Origin: an uncultured Psychroserpens sp.
GTDB lineage: Bacteria > Bacteroidota > Bacteroidia > Flavobacteriales > Flavobacteriaceae
Length of the DNA stretch: 64,000 bases
Direction: 5' to 3'
NCBI RefSeq assembly: GCF_947500255.1
Contig: NZ_CANMRL010000004.1
Location: 186,001-250,000, forward strand
The notes below the pieces were generated by a model. That model did no database searches and was not told the DNA's origin. It worked only from the letters and a program-made list of their open reading frames with translations. Made by a program: the position numbers and the translations under genes. Shown here piece after piece: positions 44,307 through 53,492 of the stretch. Position 1 is the stretch's first letter; each line of letters begins with the position of its first letter.

Positions 44307-45887
44307 ATGAAAAAAATTACTTACCTACTATGTTTTGCATTACTCTCTTGTGTAGTCTATGCTCAAACTCCTGGTGTACCAATGTATTCAAATCCAAATC
44401 AATACATAGAATATATCCCAGGAAATCTACCGATTATAATCGCTGTTCCTCATGGAGGCATACTACAATCTGGAGAAACCATTGGTGGCGTATTCTATCC
44501 TGACGATGACTCTAATTTACCAGACAGAACTTGTGGCAACAATGATAGGGATGTCAATACAGATGTGTTAATACGTCGAATTCAAGACGAACTATATGCA
44601 CAAACCGGTGGCTATGCTCACATTATAATAAACAATCTTCATAGATCAAAAATGGATCCAAATGGTATGCCTAGTGCAGGATCATGTGGAAATAGCCATG
44701 CAGCTTCTTACTGGAGTGATTTTCACTATTTCATTAATGATGCTAGCGCTAGTGTCGAAGCAAATTGGGGCAAAGGCCTCTATATTGATTTGCATGGTCA
44801 TGACCACTCAGTTCCTAGAATTGAAATTGGATATAACATTACTGCATCAGAACTCAACACTAGCGATTTAAATAGTACTTCAATTATTGACAAATCAACA
44901 ATTAATAACTTAATTAACAACAACATAAATGGCTTGTCTTACGAAGAGTTAGTTAGAGGAAATAATAGTTTGGGACAGTTGTTTCAAAATGCTCCAGGCA
45001 CCTATTATAATAGTATTGATCCATCTGGTCCAGAAACAAGTTATCCTGAATGTGGTGTAAGTTCTGGCTATAGAGCTGTACCAAGTAATTCAAATTATGG
45101 TAGCAATGCTTGTGACGACACTATGCCATTAGCCCATTCATATGATGACGGAGATGATTACAATAACAGAAGACACGGTTCTGGAGATGGAGCAGGAGGT
45201 TCTTTAAGTATTGGAGGAGGCGGTAATATTGATGGTATTTCGATCCAAGTGAATAGTCGTCTTAGAGATTTAGGAAGTCCTTATGATGCCATGCCTAACA
45301 CCTTAGACCCTTTTGCTATCGATTATGCTAATGTAATTTTAGAGTACTTGAGTATTCACTACGATAATTTTTCAGAATTTGATTATGATGCTGCTAGTTA
45401 TGACATTACTGATGTTGATCCAACTCCTTCTTTAACAAATGGTATAACAGGCGGAATTTACTTTAGCACACCTGTTGGATTAGTAATAGACCAAGATACA
45501 GGAATTATAGATACGTCTGCCTCTGCTGTTGGTAACTATACAGTCACTTATTCTGTAGGTCCAACATCGGCAATGAGCTCTCCTAATAGATTCTACAATA
45601 CCTCAAGAAACATCGAAATAACAAATGATGCTTTAAGTGTATCTGAGGAAGAATTTATTACTGTAAAATTGTATCCAAATCCAACTACTGGACTTTTAAA
45701 CTTCGAATCTACTATTCAACTTTCAGAAGTAAAAGTTCATAGTATTCTTGGACAACGTGTAAAAACAATCACTATCAATAATGAACAATCGTCAATAGAC
45801 TTATCTGGCTTAAGAACTGGCTCTTACTTAGTTACTTTTTATACCGATGAGCAATCTTTAGGCTCAAAATTGATTGTAAAAAACTAG
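44307..45887 (+). CDS. Secreted N-formylglutamate amidohydrolase-like protein with T9SS sorting domain
   Basis: A 526-residue protein: signal peptide (1-19, ending VYAQ), a catalytic-like domain (about 30-350) with IIAVPHGG, NTDVLIRRIQDEL, HIIINNLHRSKMDPN, GLYIDLHGHDHSV and GISIQVNSRLRD that follow the order of FGase-family motifs, a possible Ig-like segment (about 370-440), and a C-terminal type A T9SS sorting domain (about 455-526, VKLYPNPTTGLLNFE). It is exported by the type IX system to the cell surface. The substrate is not known; the FGase link is by motif order, not certain. Confidence 0.8.
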   Translation: MKKITYLLCFALLSCVVYAQTPGVPMYSNPNQYIEYIPGNLPIIIAVPHGGILQSGETIGGVFYPDDDSNLPDRTCGNNDRDVNTDVLIRRIQDELYAQTGGYAHIIINNLHRSKMDPNGMPSAGSCGNSHAASYWSDFHYFINDASASVEANWGKGLYIDLHGHDHSVPRIEIGYNITASELNTSDLNSTSIIDKSTINNLINNNINGLSYEELVRGNNSLGQLFQNAPGTYYNSIDPSGPETSYPECGVSSGYRAVPSNSNYGSNACDDTMPLAHSYDDGDDYNNRRHGSGDGAGGSLSIGGGGNIDGISIQVNSRLRDLGSPYDAMPNTLDPFAIDYANVILEYLSIHYDNFSEFDYDAASYDITDVDPTPSLTNGITGGIYFSTPVGLVIDQDTGIIDTSASAVGNYTVTYSVGPTSAMSSPNRFYNTSRNIEITNDALSVSEEEFITVKLYPNPTTGLLNFESTIQLSEVKVHSILGQRVKTITINNEQSSIDLSGLRTGSYLVTFYTDEQSLGSKLIVKN

Positions 45888-46678
45888 AGTTTAGTTGCTT
45901 TAATTTCAAAAAGAAGAGGGTATAGTTTATCCTTTGTTACATAGTTGCCAGATTTAGTTTTTACTAGGTCTGGCAATACATTATATGGGCTTTCATCGTA
46001 TTCATTCAAATAGTCAATTTTTAATCCAGCTTCAATAAGCGCATTTATTACTTCACTCAATCCATGGTTCCAACCATATTCTTTACTCACCATTTTAGAA
46101 CCCTCATCGGCATAGGTCCCTTCGTATTCTTCATAAATAGCATCATCCTGCATGTAACCATACTTCATAATTGACTTTCCATCTAAGTAGTCAAACATCC
46201 AAACGATTGGGTGAAATTCGACTATGTAAAATGTACCTCCTTTATGTAATCGATCTGCTATCATTTGCCCCCAAGGCTTTAAATCGGGCAACCAACCTAT
46301 CACACCATAAGAGGTAAATACAATATCAAACTTTTCTTTGATATACTCAGACGTATCCAAAACATTACAGCGTGTGAATTTTGCATCTAAATTTAGCTCA
46401 TCATTCAAGGATTTGGCAAGCGCTATGCCTTCATCACTTAGGTCTATACCAACGCACTTTGCACCTAACCTACTCCAACTCAACGTATCTTGACCAAAAT
46501 GGCATTGCAAATGCAATAATGATTTCCCTTTAACATCTCCAAGTGCTTCTAATTCATAGGTCATTAATGAAGATTTACCGTTTTTGAACGCCTCTAAATC
46601 ATACATTTCACTTTCAGAATGAACTTTTACTTTTTCATTCCAAGTATTTCTGTTGACTTCAAAATGATCTTTACTCAT
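45884..46678 (-). CDS. Class I SAM-dependent methyltransferase
   Basis: A 264-residue Rossmann methyltransferase: motif I LLHLQCHFGQDTLSW (about 53-67), acidic VGIDLSDEG after it and motif IV-like FDIVFTSYGVIGWLPD. No substrate-specific features are recognised. It converges on the T9SS gene with a 4-base stop overlap (CTAG) and is alone on its strand. Confidence 0.85.
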   Translation of the reverse strand: MSKDHFEVNRNTWNEKVKVHSESEMYDLEAFKNGKSSLMTYELEALGDVKGKSLLHLQCHFGQDTLSWSRLGAKCVGIDLSDEGIALAKSLNDELNLDAKFTRCNVLDTSEYIKEKFDIVFTSYGVIGWLPDLKPWGQMIADRLHKGGTFYIVEFHPIVWMFDYLDGKSIMKYGYMQDDAIYEEYEGTYADEGSKMVSKEYGWNHGLSEVINALIEAGLKIDYLNEYDESPYNVLPDLVKTKSGNYVTKDKLYPLLFEIKATKL

Positions 46679-46752
46679 ATGCTTTGGTTTGAAACTCTAA
46701 AATATAATAACTTCGGAAATGTAAAGATTGTCATACCTTTACAAAAAAACAA

Positions 46753-47445
46753 ATGACACGACTACTTACCATCTTATGCATATGTATGTTACTAGCATCA
46801 TGCAAAACTGAAACCAAAGACCAAAACACAACTCCTGAGACCATTTCCGAAGAAAAAAAGGAATTAACAGTAGCTGAGAAAATTGCTCAAGCTCATGGCT
46901 TTGAAAATTGGGAAAAAGTTAACCAAATTGAATTTACGTTTAATGTCGATAGAGGCGAAAATCATTTTGAAAGGAGGTGGTCCTGGCAACCAAAACATAA
47001 TTATGTTGTTTCTACTGTAAATAAGGATTCGATTACAATGTTTATAAGAGATTCTATCTTAGACCCTAATTTTGTAAAAGTTGATAAAAGTTTTATCAAT
47101 GACAAGTACTGGTTATTGGTTCCGTTTCAATTGGTTTGGGACGAAGGCACAACCATATCAGATCCAGTGAAGGAAGTCGCTCCAATCTCAAAAACCGAAC
47201 TCAATAAAATTGTACTCACTTATGGAAACGAAGGTGGTTATACACCTGGTGATGCCTATGATATTTTTTATGATAATAACTATATCATTAGAGAATGGGT
47301 GTTTAGAGAAGGAAATAAAGAAGAACCATCAATGACGACTAGCTTTGAAAACTATGAAGATTTTAACGGTATCAAAATAGCAAAAGATCATAAAATGGCT
47401 GATGGAAACTTCAATCTCTACTTTTCAAACATTAAGATTAAGTAA
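46753..47445 (+). CDS. Lipoprotein of unknown function
   Basis: A 230-residue lipoprotein: signal peptide with lipobox ending LLASC (Cys17), a Thr/Glu-rich linker (20-40) and a beta-rich domain (about 45-230) with FTFNVDRGENHFERRWSW and DKYWLLVPFQLVWDEG. I recall the type as conserved in flavobacteria but know of no function. The fold resembles outer-membrane lipoprotein-sorting-like (LolA-type) carriers, but that is a guess. TACCTTTA, one base off the -7 consensus, lies 15 bases upstream. Confidence 0.78.
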   Translation: MTRLLTILCICMLLASCKTETKDQNTTPETISEEKKELTVAEKIAQAHGFENWEKVNQIEFTFNVDRGENHFERRWSWQPKHNYVVSTVNKDSITMFIRDSILDPNFVKVDKSFINDKYWLLVPFQLVWDEGTTISDPVKEVAPISKTELNKIVLTYGNEGGYTPGDAYDIFYDNNYIIREWVFREGNKEEPSMTTSFENYEDFNGIKIAKDHKMADGNFNLYFSNIKIK

Positions 47446-47560
47446 CAGAAAGTCTTAAAAAAATATTAAAGTTGATTAATTGTCGTAATGACAACATCCA
47501 ACTCACGACTAATGGACGTATATAAAGTATAATATTCCGCGTTAGCGTCCATATATATTC

Positions 47561-47598
47561 AAAGCGCTTCAACTAAATTTAGTTGAAGCGCTTTTTAC
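47561..47598. terminator. Perfect 34-base palindrome acting as bidirectional terminator
   Basis: 47561-47577 (AAAGCGCTTCAACTAAA) is the exact reverse complement of 47578-47594. It is followed by T on the plus strand and by AT-rich sequence on the minus strand, between two convergent genes. Two smaller hairpins precede it (TTGTC/GACAA near 47480; ATGGACG/CGTCCAT at 47513-47554). Confidence 0.85.
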
Positions 47599-47604
47599 TT
47601 TTAA

Positions 47605-48024
47605 TTAACCTTTAAAACCTTCGTTGGTATGTGTACCATCACAATAAGGTTTGTTTCGTGATGCACCACATCTGCAAAATGCAGTCGTTCTGTTTTTTGT
47701 CTCCTTACTTCCATCTTTATGAGTTACTTTTAATGTCCCATAAACCAAAAGTGGTCCATCTTCAAGTACTTCTACTTTAGTTTCTAAAGTTTCGGCTTCT
47801 TTATTCTGTTCGTCATTCATATAATAACTCAATGCTCCAGAAGGACAAGCTTTCACTTGGTTCACCAAAACTTCGGTAGATGCTGCATCAACTTTAATCC
47901 ATGGTCGTTCTTTAGGTTGAAATACCGCTCCTAGGCCTTTTACACAAATGCCTGAATGAATACACGCTTCTGGTTTCCAAACTATTGTGACTTCGCCATT
48001 ACTATATTCTTTTGTCTTTCCCAT
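47605..48024 (-). CDS. Fer4_19 / CDGSH iron-sulfur fusion protein
   Basis: A 139-residue protein with two cluster modules: an N-terminal Fer4_19 domain (about 10-65; Cys21, Cys27, Cys60) and a C-terminal CDGSH module (about 110-135; Cys117, Cys119, Cys128, His132 in CRCGASRNKPYCDGTH) that binds a 2Fe-2S cluster. It is cytoplasmic (no signal). An electron-transfer or cluster-sensing role is likely. It stands alone, divergent from the kynurenine cluster. Confidence 0.88.
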   Translation of the reverse strand: MGKTKEYSNGEVTIVWKPEACIHSGICVKGLGAVFQPKERPWIKVDAASTEVLVNQVKACPSGALSYYMNDEQNKEAETLETKVEVLEDGPLLVYGTLKVTHKDGSKETKNRTTAFCRCGASRNKPYCDGTHTNEGFKG

Positions 48025-48117
48025 ATCATTATGATTTCTTTAAAGATACTAAAAAAGTATTTCCTTTTCTCACTAAAAATGGCGCTTTCATCACTTCATT
48101 TCCTGATATATAATCCT

Positions 48118-48125
48118 TATTTTTG
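48118..48125 (+). promoter_or_regulatory. -7 box of the kynurenine cluster
   Basis: TATTTTTG (48118-48125) matches TAnnTTTG; TTTC lies near -33 (about 48098). Transcription would start near 48131. A TTG codon at 48123 overlaps this box, so the kynU start is placed at the TTG at 48150. Confidence 0.5.
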
Positions 48126-48149
48126 TTAGACAACATAAAACTAAAAACC

Positions 48150-49418
48150 TTGTCTAATTATCAATTAGGTCCTGAATTTGCTGAGCATCAAGACCAGAAT
48201 GACCAACTCTCATCTTATAGAACTAAGTTTCACATGCCAAAGGACAGCAATGGCAATGAACTCATTTACATGACGGGAAATTCGTTGGGATTACAACCTA
48301 AAATCACAAAAAATTATATCAATCAAGAATTGGATGATTGGGCAACCCTAGGTGTAGAAGGTCATACTGAAGGTAAAAATCCTTGGTTACACTATCATGA
48401 ATTTCTAACAGAAACTATGGCGAACATCGTTGGTGCCAAACCTTTGGAAGTTGTAGTGATGAACTCATTAACTGCAAATCTTCATTTTATGATGGTGAGT
48501 TTTTACCAACCAACTCCTAAACGCTACAAAATATTAATAGAGGCCGATGCCTTCCCAAGCGATAAATATGCTGTAGAATCACAATTGCGTCATCATGGTT
48601 ATGATGATAAGGAAGGTTTAATTCTTTGGAAAGCGCGTGAAGGCGAAGAGTTAGCTAATTATGATGATCTAGAGACCATACTGAAAGAACAAGGTGATGA
48701 GATTGCACTTATCATGATTGGAGGTGTCAACTATTACACGGGACAATTTTTTGATTTAAAACGAATTACTCAATTAGGTCATCAACATGGTTGTGTTGTT
48801 GGTTTTGATTGTGCTCATGGTGCAGGAAATGTAAAACTTGACCTTCACAATTCTGGAGCAGATTTTGCCGTTTGGTGCAGTTATAAATATCTAAACTCTG
48901 GGCCAGGCAGTTTATCTGGCGCGTTTGTTCATGAGCGTCATGCCTATAATAAAGAACTCAACCGCTTCACAGGTTGGTGGTCTCATAATAAACAAACACG
49001 CTTTAGAATGCGTGATGAATTTGACCAATTACCAGGTGCCGAAGGTTGGCAACTAAGTAATCCGCCAATTCTTTCAATGGCTGCTATTAGAGCATCACTA
49101 GATGTGTTTGCCGATGCTGGATTTGATGCACTTTGTAAAAAATCAAAACAGTTAACAGGCTATTTCGAATTCTTGCTAAATGAACTCAATAATTCAGATA
49201 TTAAAATCATCACCCCTAGCAATCCTGATGAACGTGGATGCCAACTCTCAATACAAGTAAAAAATGCCGATAAACGTTTACATAATAAGCTTACGGAAGC
49301 CGGAATCATAACCGATTGGAGAGAGCCTGATGTTATTAGATGTGCTCCTGTCCCGCTTTATAATTCTTATACAGATGTTTATCTATTTGTAGAACGCTTG
49401 AAAACGATTTTGAATTAA
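48150..49418 (+). CDS. kynU: Kynureninase
   Basis: A PLP enzyme of about 422 residues that cleaves (3-hydroxy)kynurenine to (3-hydroxy)anthranilate and alanine. Motifs: TGNSLGLQPK near 46, EADAFPSDKYA near 128, FDCAHGAGN near 220 and PLP Lys246 (CSYKYLNSGPGS). Homologues as I recall begin near NYxLGxxFA, which fits a TTG start at 48150; a TTG at 48123 would add nine residues but overlaps the promoter. No ATG precedes the conserved N-terminus. It is first in the cluster, one base before kmo. Confidence 0.92.
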   Translation: MSNYQLGPEFAEHQDQNDQLSSYRTKFHMPKDSNGNELIYMTGNSLGLQPKITKNYINQELDDWATLGVEGHTEGKNPWLHYHEFLTETMANIVGAKPLEVVVMNSLTANLHFMMVSFYQPTPKRYKILIEADAFPSDKYAVESQLRHHGYDDKEGLILWKAREGEELANYDDLETILKEQGDEIALIMIGGVNYYTGQFFDLKRITQLGHQHGCVVGFDCAHGAGNVKLDLHNSGADFAVWCSYKYLNSGPGSLSGAFVHERHAYNKELNRFTGWWSHNKQTRFRMRDEFDQLPGAEGWQLSNPPILSMAAIRASLDVFADAGFDALCKKSKQLTGYFEFLLNELNNSDIKIITPSNPDERGCQLSIQVKNADKRLHNKLTEAGIITDWREPDVIRCAPVPLYNSYTDVYLFVERLKTILN

Positions 49419-49419
49419 A

Positions 49420-50820
49420 ATGAAACAACAAAACATACTTATTATTGGTGCAGGACTCTGCGGAAGCTTACTCGCTTTACGCATGGGACAGCGTGGCTAC
49501 AATGTCACTGTTTATGAAATGCGTCCCGATTTACGTAAAACCGATATCTCTGCTGGACGCTCAATCAACTTAGCATTTTCTGATCGTGGCAATAAAGCTA
49601 TGAAATTGGTTGGTATCGAAGATAAAGTAGAAGCACTTTGTATCCCAATGAACGGTCGAATGCTTCATGACAAAGATGGCAATACCTTTTTATCAAATTA
49701 TAGCGGACGAGACCACGAATACATCAACTCCATTTCAAGAGGTGGCTTAAATGCATTATTGCTAGACGAGGCCGAAAAACACGATAATGTTACCATTCAT
49801 TTTAATAAAAAGTGTTTATCTGTTGATTTTGAAAACACAACAGCTCTTTTTCAAGATTATGACACCAAAGATGAATTTATTGAAGATGCTGATGCCATCA
49901 TCGCAACAGATGGTGCTGGTTCGACACTGCGAAGAAGTTACTATTTAGAGCGAAAGTTTTTATTTAGTTTTTCTCAAAATTACTTAACACATGGTTATAA
50001 AGAACTCACTATTCTGCCTACAGAAACTGGTGATTACAAAACATACAAAAATGCATTACATATCTGGCCTAGAGGTGATTTTATGGTCATAGCTTTACCT
50101 AATTTAGATGGTAGCTTTACGGTGACACTCTTTTTAAGTTATGATGAAGGCGAGTACAATTTCAATAATTTGACGACAGCAGAAATGGTTACCGAATTTT
50201 TCCAAAAAGAATTTCCAGATGCTCTAGAACTCATGCCAAATCTTGTTGAAGATTTCTTTGAGAATCCTACAGCCCCTTTAGGAACTGTGAAATGTGCACC
50301 TTGGCATTATAAAGGTAACACCTTGCTTATGGGGGATTCTGCTCATGCGATTGTTCCTTTCTACGGACAAGGAATGAACGCTTCTTTTGAAGATGTTGTG
50401 GAATTTGATACCGTTTTAGACAAGCATGAAGGTAACTGGGAAACTGTTTTTACAGCTTATGAAAAAACAAGAAAAAAAGATACAGATGCCATTGCAGATT
50501 TAGCCATTGATAACTTTCATGAAATGAAAGATCATGTGGCTAATCCCATTTTTCAAGAGAAGCGTAAAATTGAAATGGCTCTGGAAAAAGAATTTCCAAA
50601 CGACTACTCATCAAAATATAGTTTAGTCACTTTTAATGAACATATTGGTTATAGAGAGGCTATGCTTAGAGGAAGAGCACAAGACAAAGCCATTTTAAAT
50701 ATGTTGGATGATGGTGTGATTTCACCTTCTGATGATTTAAAAGACCTTTTAGAAAAAGTAAAAAAAGAAACCGAAAACATATTAGATGAAGACAAAATAG
50801 CAAAAACACTTCATCATTAA
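49420..50820 (+). CDS. kmo: Kynurenine 3-monooxygenase
   Basis: A 466-residue flavoprotein hydroxylase: FAD-binding GAGLCGSLLALRM (residues 8-20), the Gly-Asp motif GDSAHAIVPFYGQGMNASFED near 305, and the family's C-terminal amphipathic part (EKVKKETENIL), without the membrane anchor of eukaryotic KMO. It makes 3-hydroxykynurenine from kynurenine, NADPH and oxygen. It follows kynU by one base. Confidence 0.95.
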   Translation: MKQQNILIIGAGLCGSLLALRMGQRGYNVTVYEMRPDLRKTDISAGRSINLAFSDRGNKAMKLVGIEDKVEALCIPMNGRMLHDKDGNTFLSNYSGRDHEYINSISRGGLNALLLDEAEKHDNVTIHFNKKCLSVDFENTTALFQDYDTKDEFIEDADAIIATDGAGSTLRRSYYLERKFLFSFSQNYLTHGYKELTILPTETGDYKTYKNALHIWPRGDFMVIALPNLDGSFTVTLFLSYDEGEYNFNNLTTAEMVTEFFQKEFPDALELMPNLVEDFFENPTAPLGTVKCAPWHYKGNTLLMGDSAHAIVPFYGQGMNASFEDVVEFDTVLDKHEGNWETVFTAYEKTRKKDTDAIADLAIDNFHEMKDHVANPIFQEKRKIEMALEKEFPNDYSSKYSLVTFNEHIGYREAMLRGRAQDKAILNMLDDGVISPSDDLKDLLEKVKKETENILDEDKIAKTLHH

Positions 50821-50829
50821 AACTATATT

Positions 50830-51234
50830 ATGAGCGAAAACACAGTAACACCAAGAGGCGCTTATCCACATATAAAGCAAGTTGGCGATTTTATTTTTGT
50901 CTCAGGCACGAGTTCACGTAGACCAGATAATACTATTGCTGGCGTAGATATTATTGATGAGATGGGCACCAAACGCCTCAATATTGAAACCCAGACACGC
51001 GAAGTATTGAAAAACATAGAAAAGAATTTAGCTAAAGTTGGTGCATCACTTAAAGATGTAGTAGATGTCACTTCTTTTTTAGTAAATATGAATGACTTTG
51101 CAGGTTATAATAAAGCCTATGCTGAGTTTTTTGACAAAGCCACGGGACCAACGCGTACAACCGTTGCAGTACATCAATTACCACATCCAGATTTGGTCGT
51201 TGAGATTAAAGTGATGGCATATAAGACGTCATAA
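50830..51234 (+). CDS. RidA-family 2-aminomuconate deaminase (probable)
   Basis: A 134-residue RidA/YjgF protein. The family frame ([35 protein letters not shown]) is complete, with the Arg (TRTTVAV) that binds the substrate carboxylate and the Glu near the end. Within a kynurenine cluster such proteins are 2-aminomuconate deaminases (AmnD type), turning 2-aminomuconate into 4-oxalocrotonate. The specific function is taken from context; a general imine hydrolase is the alternative. Confidence 0.85.
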   Translation: MSENTVTPRGAYPHIKQVGDFIFVSGTSSRRPDNTIAGVDIIDEMGTKRLNIETQTREVLKNIEKNLAKVGASLKDVVDVTSFLVNMNDFAGYNKAYAEFFDKATGPTRTTVAVHQLPHPDLVVEIKVMAYKTS

Positions 51235-51237
51235 TTA

Positions 51238-51966
51238 ATGATAAAATTCTTTAGACATATTCGTAGATCACTTCTCTCGGAAGGTAAAACAACCAAGTAT
51301 CTCAAATATGCTATTGGTGAAATTCTACTTGTAGTTATTGGTATTTTAATTGCATTAGGAATCAATAACTGGAATGAAAATTTAAAAGCACAGAAGAATG
51401 AAAAAGTACTCTTACAAAAACTACAGGAAGAGAATCGATTAAATCTAGATGATCTAAATTCAGATTATGAGTATCGTGAAAATCTTGATAAAACTTTAGA
51501 GAATTTTAATATATTCTTAGCCAGCGATTCTATAGAAAACCAACAATCTAAGCTAAAAAATTATCTCGCCGATATTTTTAGATCTACATCCTATACATTC
51601 ACACAAACTAATCTCATCAACTATATCAATTTACATGACGATAACTTTTCTGAACTTAATAAGGAGCTGTCTGAGCTAAAAATCATGGAATATGATCTTC
51701 AAACTATTTCTGAAAAAGGGATTGATATAAAAATTAATAATTTCTTTGAAGCCTTGAAAGATGACGTCGACTTTAATACATTAAACATAGAATCATTTGA
51801 GACTTTAAAGTCTTTAGGGTTTAGAAATAATATTGTAATCATACAAAGTATTGAAAGTGAAATTTCATATCAGTTTAATAATACGATCAACCAAATCAAA
51901 AAAGTAGACTCCTTAATTAGTTCCCGTTTAAATAAAGATGAGATTGATTCATTACAAACAAAATAA
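51238..51966 (+). CDS. DUF6090 family membrane-anchored protein
   Basis: A 242-residue protein: short cytoplasmic N-terminus with basic residues (FFRHIRRSLLSEGKTTKYLKYA), one membrane helix (about 28-46, IGEILLVVIGILIALGIN) and the family motif INNWNE right after it, then a long helical periplasmic domain. It is interleaved between the deaminase (three bases upstream) and the dehydrogenase (54 bases downstream) on the same strand. No role in the pathway is known. See also 7286. Confidence 0.85.
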   Translation: MIKFFRHIRRSLLSEGKTTKYLKYAIGEILLVVIGILIALGINNWNENLKAQKNEKVLLQKLQEENRLNLDDLNSDYEYRENLDKTLENFNIFLASDSIENQQSKLKNYLADIFRSTSYTFTQTNLINYINLHDDNFSELNKELSELKIMEYDLQTISEKGIDIKINNFFEALKDDVDFNTLNIESFETLKSLGFRNNIVIIQSIESEISYQFNNTINQIKKVDSLISSRLNKDEIDSLQTK

Positions 51967-52019
51967 AAGACTTAATTTTAGTCATCGAATTAGCAAATTA
52001 ATGATCTAATTGAGCTGTA

Positions 52020-53459
52020 ATGAACATCCAAAACTATATCAACGGCAATTTTCATAATCCAATTCAAGATAATTGGATAGATAATTATAACCCCTCCAAT
52101 GGGACAATCTACGGACAAATTCCAAACTCTGATAAAGACGATGTTGAAAATGCATATATAGCAGCAAAATCTGCCTTTCCTAGTTGGTCGCAAACCACTT
52201 TAGAGGAACGCAGTCGCATTCTCATTAAAATTTCAGAATTACTCGAGGCCAATTTGCAACGTTTTGCGGAAGCTGAAAGCAAGGACAACGGGAAACCTAT
52301 TAGTTTAGCTAAAACAGTAGACATTCCAAGAGCGGCAAGTAATTTTAGGTTCTTCGGAAATGCCATTACTCAATTCGCCAGTGAAAGCCATGAAAGTGTT
52401 GGTCAACAAGCTATCAATTACACTTTACGTCAACCCATTGGTGTTGTAGGTTGCATTTCTCCTTGGAATCTTCCGTTATATCTTTTTACTTGGAAAATCG
52501 CACCAGCATTGGCTACTGGAAATTGTGTTGTTGCAAAACCTAGTGAAGTGACTCCAATGACTGCCTATCTGCTTGGCGAAATTTGTAATGAAGCGGGATT
52601 ACCTAAAGGTGTTCTCAATATTGTTCATGGTCTTGGAGGTTCTACAGGTCAAGCTATTATAGAACACCCAGACATCAAAGCCATCTCTTTTACAGGAGGA
52701 ACTGCAACAGGCGCTCATATCGCTAAAGTTGCTGCTCCAATGTTTAAAAAGTTGTCTTTAGAATTAGGCGGGAAAAATCCAAATATCATTTTTGCCGATT
52801 GCGATTATGATGACATGCTCAACACTACAGTTCGTTCGTCATTTGCTAATCAAGGGCAGATCTGCCTTTGTGGAAGTCGGATTTTTGTAGAAGCTTCTAT
52901 CTATGATAAATTCAAAACCGATTTTGTGGCTAAAGTGAAGCAACTTAAAGTTGGTCATCCATCTCAACCTGACACAAACATAGGTGCTCTAGTATCAAAA
53001 CCTCACTTAGAAAAAGTAAAAGACTACATTCAAATTGCTAAAGATGAAAACGGAACTATTTTGTGTGGTGGCAATGACGTTGTCGTTGATGGATTTGAAA
53101 ATGGATATTATTTAGAACCTACGGTTATTGAAGTACCAAATGACGAATGTAGAGTCAACCAGGAAGAAATATTTGGACCTGTGGTTACTATTATGCCGTT
53201 TCACAGTGAAGATGACGTCTTACAAATGGCTAACAAGGTTAAATATGGTTTATCAGCAACACTTTGGACCAATGATTTAAAACGTACAATGCGCATGAGC
53301 AATCAACTTCAGGCTGGAATTGTTTGGGTAAATACTTGGATGATGCGTGATTTACGGACACCGTTTGGAGGTGTAAAAGCTTCTGGAGTAGGTCGTGAAG
53401 GTGGCTTTGAAGCCTTACGCTTTTTTACCGAAGCTAAAAATGTATGCATCAAATATTAA
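52020..53459 (+). CDS. Aldehyde dehydrogenase, probably 2-aminomuconate 6-semialdehyde dehydrogenase
   Basis: A 479-residue NAD-dependent ALDH: catalytic Glu248 (LSLELGGKNPNI) and Cys282 (GQICLCGSRIF), FTGGTATGAHIAK near 222, EEIFGPVV near 382, C-terminal PFGGVKASGVGREGG. The CLCGSR surrounding is close to ALDH8A1 (CLCTSR), the animal enzyme for this step. In the cluster it would oxidise 2-aminomuconate semialdehyde to 2-aminomuconate. Confidence 0.9.
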   Translation: MNIQNYINGNFHNPIQDNWIDNYNPSNGTIYGQIPNSDKDDVENAYIAAKSAFPSWSQTTLEERSRILIKISELLEANLQRFAEAESKDNGKPISLAKTVDIPRAASNFRFFGNAITQFASESHESVGQQAINYTLRQPIGVVGCISPWNLPLYLFTWKIAPALATGNCVVAKPSEVTPMTAYLLGEICNEAGLPKGVLNIVHGLGGSTGQAIIEHPDIKAISFTGGTATGAHIAKVAAPMFKKLSLELGGKNPNIIFADCDYDDMLNTTVRSSFANQGQICLCGSRIFVEASIYDKFKTDFVAKVKQLKVGHPSQPDTNIGALVSKPHLEKVKDYIQIAKDENGTILCGGNDVVVDGFENGYYLEPTVIEVPNDECRVNQEEIFGPVVTIMPFHSEDDVLQMANKVKYGLSATLWTNDLKRTMRMSNQLQAGIVWVNTWMMRDLRTPFGGVKASGVGREGGFEALRFFTEAKNVCIKY

Positions 53460-53492
53460 CTCTTGATATAAAAAGAAATCCTGCTATATATA

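Noticed and set aside
47561-47594. Operator for a dimeric regulator
   Set aside because: Its place between two convergent stops and the following T-run make a terminator the simpler reading.
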